DNA from: CAZSDU01 sp964605775
GTDB lineage: Bacteria; Bacteroidota; Bacteroidia; Bacteroidales; FEN-979
Reading direction: 5' to 3'
DNA length: 61,877 nt
Assembly (NCBI GenBank): GCA_964605775.1
Contig: CAZSDU010000016.1
Location: 1-61,877, forward strand
Shown here piece by piece: positions 59,335 through 61,877 of the stretch. Every line of letters begins with the position of its first letter. The first letter of the stretch is position 1. The position numbers were made by a program, and so were the translations under genes. A model generated the notes under the pieces. The model did no database searches, was not told where the DNA came from, and worked only from the letters and a program-made list of their open reading frames with translations.

Positions 59335-60909
59335 TTAATGATTTGAGGACACTTTTGGATAATCCAGAGAGTAATGCAAACCGCGGCTCTCATGACGTTG
59401 GCGGGCTGCTGTTATGATCAGGTACCCGATATTGATCAGGTTTCTGAGTTCGCACAAGCGGGGAGTTAATATGGATTTATTGTAGAGATCTTCGGTTTCC
59501 TGATATAGCAATTTCAGTCGGTCAAAAGCACGCTGCAACCTGAGATTAGAACGGACGATTCCGACGTAACTGCTCATGATGGCCTGCAATTCTTTTTTTG
59601 ATTGGGTGATCAGTACCATCTCTTCGTTTAATACCATGCCTTCAGCGTTCCAGTCGGGAATGTCTGACTGAAGTCGGATCTCATTCAATTGTTGGATGGC
59701 ATCCTGGCTGGCCCGGTGTGAAAATACAATGGATTCTAGCAGTGAATTTGAGGCGAGCCGGTTGGCCCCATGCAAACCCGTAGAGGAACATTCCCCCGAA
59801 GCATAAAGATGGCGGATTGAACTCCTTGCAGTTGCATCCACCTTAATTCCTCCGCAGGTGTAATGCGCAGCCGGAACAACAGGGATCATATCTTTGCTGA
59901 TATCGATGCCTATGCTCAGGCATTTGGCATAAATCGTTGGAAAATGATTGATCAGTTCGTTCTTGTTCAGATGACGACAATCAAGGTATAGGTAATCTTC
60001 TCCACTTATTTTCAGCTCGCTATCTATTGCCCTGGCCACTATATCCCTGGGGGCTAGTGACAACCTGGCATCGTATTTATGCATAAATTCTTTGCCATCT
60101 TTGGTCTTCAAAATGCCACCAAAACCTCGCATCGCCTCTGTGATCAGAAAGGCAGGTTTTTCTTCCGGATGATACAAGGCCGTGGGATGGAACTGGATGA
60201 ACTCCATATTTTCGACGGTTCCTTTGGCTCGGTAAACCATGGCGATACCATCCCCGGTTGAGATGAGTGGATTGGTCGTATTGTTATACACGTTTCCGGC
60301 GCCTCCGGTAGCGATCAATGTCATTTTTGAAAGAACAGTATCTACCAGATGAGTTCTTGGGTTTAGCACATAGGCGCCATAGCAGGTAATGTCGGGAGTC
60401 CGACGATTGACTTCCAACCCGAGGTGATGCTGGGTAATGATATCAATGGTGAAATGATCTTCTAAAACCTCAATATTCGGATGCTTTTTAATCTGGTCGA
60501 GCAGGGTGTTTTCGATTTCTTTACCCGTACTGTCTTTGTGATGAAGTACCCGGTATTCCGAATGTCCGCCTTCCTTAGCCAGGTCAAATCTGCCGGTTTT
60601 GGTCTTGTCAAATTTCGTTCCCCATCTGATCAGTTCCCTGATCCTTTCAGTAGATTCCTGAATGGTGAACCGAACAACTTTTTCATCACAAAGGCCATCC
60701 CCTGCGATCAGCGTATCCTGGATATGTTTTTCAAAAGAATCGGGGGTGTACATTACCGCTGCAATCCCACCCTGTGCCCAACTGGTGGCGGTATCATCCA
60801 TTTTTGATTTGGTGACAATGCAAACTTTGCCGTGTTTCGCCACCTTAATGGCAAAAACCAGACCTGCAATACCTGAACCTACTACTAGAAAATCAACCTG
60901 TTTTCTCAT
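59335..60909 (-). CDS. nadB: L-aspartate oxidase
   Basis: This 524-residue FAD enzyme oxidises aspartate to iminoaspartate, the first step of de novo NAD synthesis. FAD-binding VVGSGIAGLVFAI is at residues 9-21. TSWAQGGIAAV, the family segment HRVLHHKDSTG-like (YRVLHHKDSTGKEIE), FIQFHPTALYHP, ACGG-type YTCGGIKVD and GLHGANRLASNSLLESIVFS are all present. The C-terminal helical domain (YVGIVRSNLRLQRAFDRL) is complete. The expected partners nadA and nadC are not in the window. It follows sucB by 9 nt. Confidence 0.95.
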   Translation of the reverse strand: MRKQVDFLVVGSGIAGLVFAIKVAKHGKVCIVTKSKMDDTATSWAQGGIAAVMYTPDSFEKHIQDTLIAGDGLCDEKVVRFTIQESTERIRELIRWGTKFDKTKTGRFDLAKEGGHSEYRVLHHKDSTGKEIENTLLDQIKKHPNIEVLEDHFTIDIITQHHLGLEVNRRTPDITCYGAYVLNPRTHLVDTVLSKMTLIATGGAGNVYNNTTNPLISTGDGIAMVYRAKGTVENMEFIQFHPTALYHPEEKPAFLITEAMRGFGGILKTKDGKEFMHKYDARLSLAPRDIVARAIDSELKISGEDYLYLDCRHLNKNELINHFPTIYAKCLSIGIDISKDMIPVVPAAHYTCGGIKVDATARSSIRHLYASGECSSTGLHGANRLASNSLLESIVFSHRASQDAIQQLNEIRLQSDIPDWNAEGMVLNEEMVLITQSKKELQAIMSSYVGIVRSNLRLQRAFDRLKLLYQETEDLYNKSILTPRLCELRNLINIGYLIITAARQRHESRGLHYSLDYPKVSSNH

Positions 60910-60918
60910 TTTTCCGGA

Positions 60919-61875
60919 CTATAAATCCAACAGTAATTTCACCGGGTCCATGCCTTCAGTCAGCATTTTTACAGGATCCTCTATCAGTTCCTTTACCTTT
61001 AACAAAAATCCGACGGATTCCCTGCCGTCAATGATTCTGTGATCATAGGAAAGCGCCACGTACATCATGGGGGCAATGATTACTTCCCCATTGATAGCAA
61101 TAGGCCTTTCCTGAATTTTATGCATGCCCAGAATGGCGCTCTGGGGAGGGTTCAGGATCGGGGTTGACAGTAGGGATCCGAAAACACCGCCATTGGTGAT
61201 GGTGAAGCTTCCTCCCTTCATGTCGTCAAGGGTAATCTTGTTATCTCTTGCCTTTACTGCCAGCGCTTTAATTTGTTTTTCGAGGTCGGCAATCCCTAGG
61301 GATTCTGCATTTCGAATGACAGGGACTACTAATCCTTTCGGTGCGCTGACAGCAATTCCGAGATCCACATATCCTGGCGTAATCTGTTCCTCTCCATCAA
61401 TCATGGAATTGACCTGGGGAAATTCCTTTAATGAAAGGACTGCTGCCCTGGCGAAAAAGGACATAAGTCCAATTCCGATACCGAAATGCTCCCTGAATTC
61501 TTCGTTGAAGTTTTCCTTGATACGGATCACAGCCGACATGTTGATCTCATTGAAAGTGGTCAGCATGGCCGTTTGGTTTTTTACGTTAACCAGACGTTCT
61601 GCAAGTTTCAGGCGGAGGGTGGACAATTTTTTCCGATCTTCCTTTCGTTCTCCGGGAGTTGTTCCAGCTTCAGTTTTCTTTCTTTTTATGCTAAGATAAG
61701 ATTCAATGTCTTTCCTGGTGATTTTTTTTCCGGGGTAAGTCTGGGTTATATCCTCAAGGTCAATTTTCTGTTCTTCCAGTATATTTTTAGCCAGTGGAGA
61801 AGCATGGAAATCAGATCGTGAATTGGTGAGTTGGTGAGTTGGTGAGTTGGTGAGTTGGTGAGTTGGTGAGTTGGT
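60919..61875 (-). CDS. sucB: 2-oxoglutarate dehydrogenase E2 (dihydrolipoyl succinyltransferase), partial
   Basis: The gene is cut by the window end; 318 residues are visible. From the N-terminal side: a linker encoded by the octamer array (61818-61877), a peripheral-subunit-binding domain (ASPLAKNILEEQKIDL, GKKITRKDIESYL), a basic linker, and the complete catalytic domain. The catalytic domain has NQTAMLTTFNEINM, GGVFGSLLSTPILNPPQSAILG and the active-site DHRIIDG motif near the C-terminus. NQTAMLTTFNE and GVFGSLLSTP identify the succinyltransferase rather than acetyltransferase type. The lipoyl domain lies beyond the window. An internal TTG at 61626 is not the start; the frame is open to the edge. 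Confidence 0.93.
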   Translation of the reverse strand, partial: TNSPTHQLTNSPTHQLTNSRSDFHASPLAKNILEEQKIDLEDITQTYPGKKITRKDIESYLSIKRKKTEAGTTPGERKEDRKKLSTLRLKLAERLVNVKNQTAMLTTFNEINMSAVIRIKENFNEEFREHFGIGIGLMSFFARAAVLSLKEFPQVNSMIDGEEQITPGYVDLGIAVSAPKGLVVPVIRNAESLGIADLEKQIKALAVKARDNKITLDDMKGGSFTITNGGVFGSLLSTPILNPPQSAILGMHKIQERPIAINGEVIIAPMMYVALSYDHRIIDGRESVGFLLKVKELIEDPVKMLTEGMDPVKLLLDL

Positions 61876-61877
61876 GA
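61818..61877. repeat. 8-bp tandem repeat (GTGAGTTG) in sucB at window end
   Basis: One variant unit gtgaattg is followed by six perfect gtgagttg units and a half unit, reaching the last base. On the sucB coding strand it encodes repeating LTNSPTHQ. The array may continue beyond the window. Confidence 0.95.

Overview
This window looks like a chromosomal segment of a Bacteroidota bacterium, most likely a Bacteroidales-like anaerobe known only from a draft genome. The evidence is consistent across the window. Two secreted proteins carry type IX secretion sorting domains (one type A, one type B). There is a Bacteroides-type ECF sigma / FecR / STN-TonB receptor / DUF4249 cassette. Promoters match the Bacteroidota pattern TTTG-N19-TAnnTTTG, and start codons lack Shine-Dalgarno sequences. 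The gene order nadK - DUF6089 - uppS - bamA - skp - skp is typical of the phylum. Almost everything is core housekeeping; I see no prophage, CRISPR array, intact insertion sequence or biosynthetic island.

Layout. 1-129: two copies of a tRNA-like 5' part. 174-3277 (minus): dnaX, a PfkB sugar kinase and a CoA-binding protein. 3361-8999 (plus): deacetylase-like protein, FemAB/GNAT-type protein, upp, MacB-like permease, RecD-like helicase. 8980-14439 (minus): beta-barrel protein, lepA, type B T9SS cargo. 14575-18587 (plus): rsh, fur-family regulator, purA. 18591-23669 (minus): rimP-nusA-infB, preceded by a small secreted protein. 23670-25642: a decayed FISUMP-domain fragment, a saccharopine-dehydrogenase-like gene and tRNA-Gln. 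25824-33120 (plus): DUF2723 glycosyltransferase, lgt and a large T9SS cargo. 33464-36436: glycosyltransferase, dprA, PrsW-like protein. 36556-46116 (plus): rsgA, CBS protein, BamA/TamA-like protein, nadK, DUF6089, uppS, bamA and two Skp/OmpH chaperones, so an envelope assembly block. 46218-50411: M28 peptidase, secreted protein, DEAD-box helicase. 50580-57680: cell-surface signalling locus and metallophosphoesterase. 57664-61877 (minus): sucB (cut by the window end), nadB, gamma-carbonic anhydrase, membrane protein and arfB, probably one operon.

The most interesting signals are small ones inside ordinary genes. dnaX has an A-AAA-AAA slippery heptamer in the correct phase, followed four codons later by a -1 frame stop. 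This predicts a 425-residue gamma protein next to the 563-residue tau. About 60 bases upstream of it, in the tau linker, sits an array of seven 8-bp repeats (GTGAGTTG type). The same octamer forms the last 60 bases of the window, inside the sucB linker, and a decayed copy follows lgt. The octamer can be read in any frame on one strand, but creates a stop on the other, and both coding copies lie in the permissive orientation. Because eight is not a multiple of three, copy-number changes would shift the frame.
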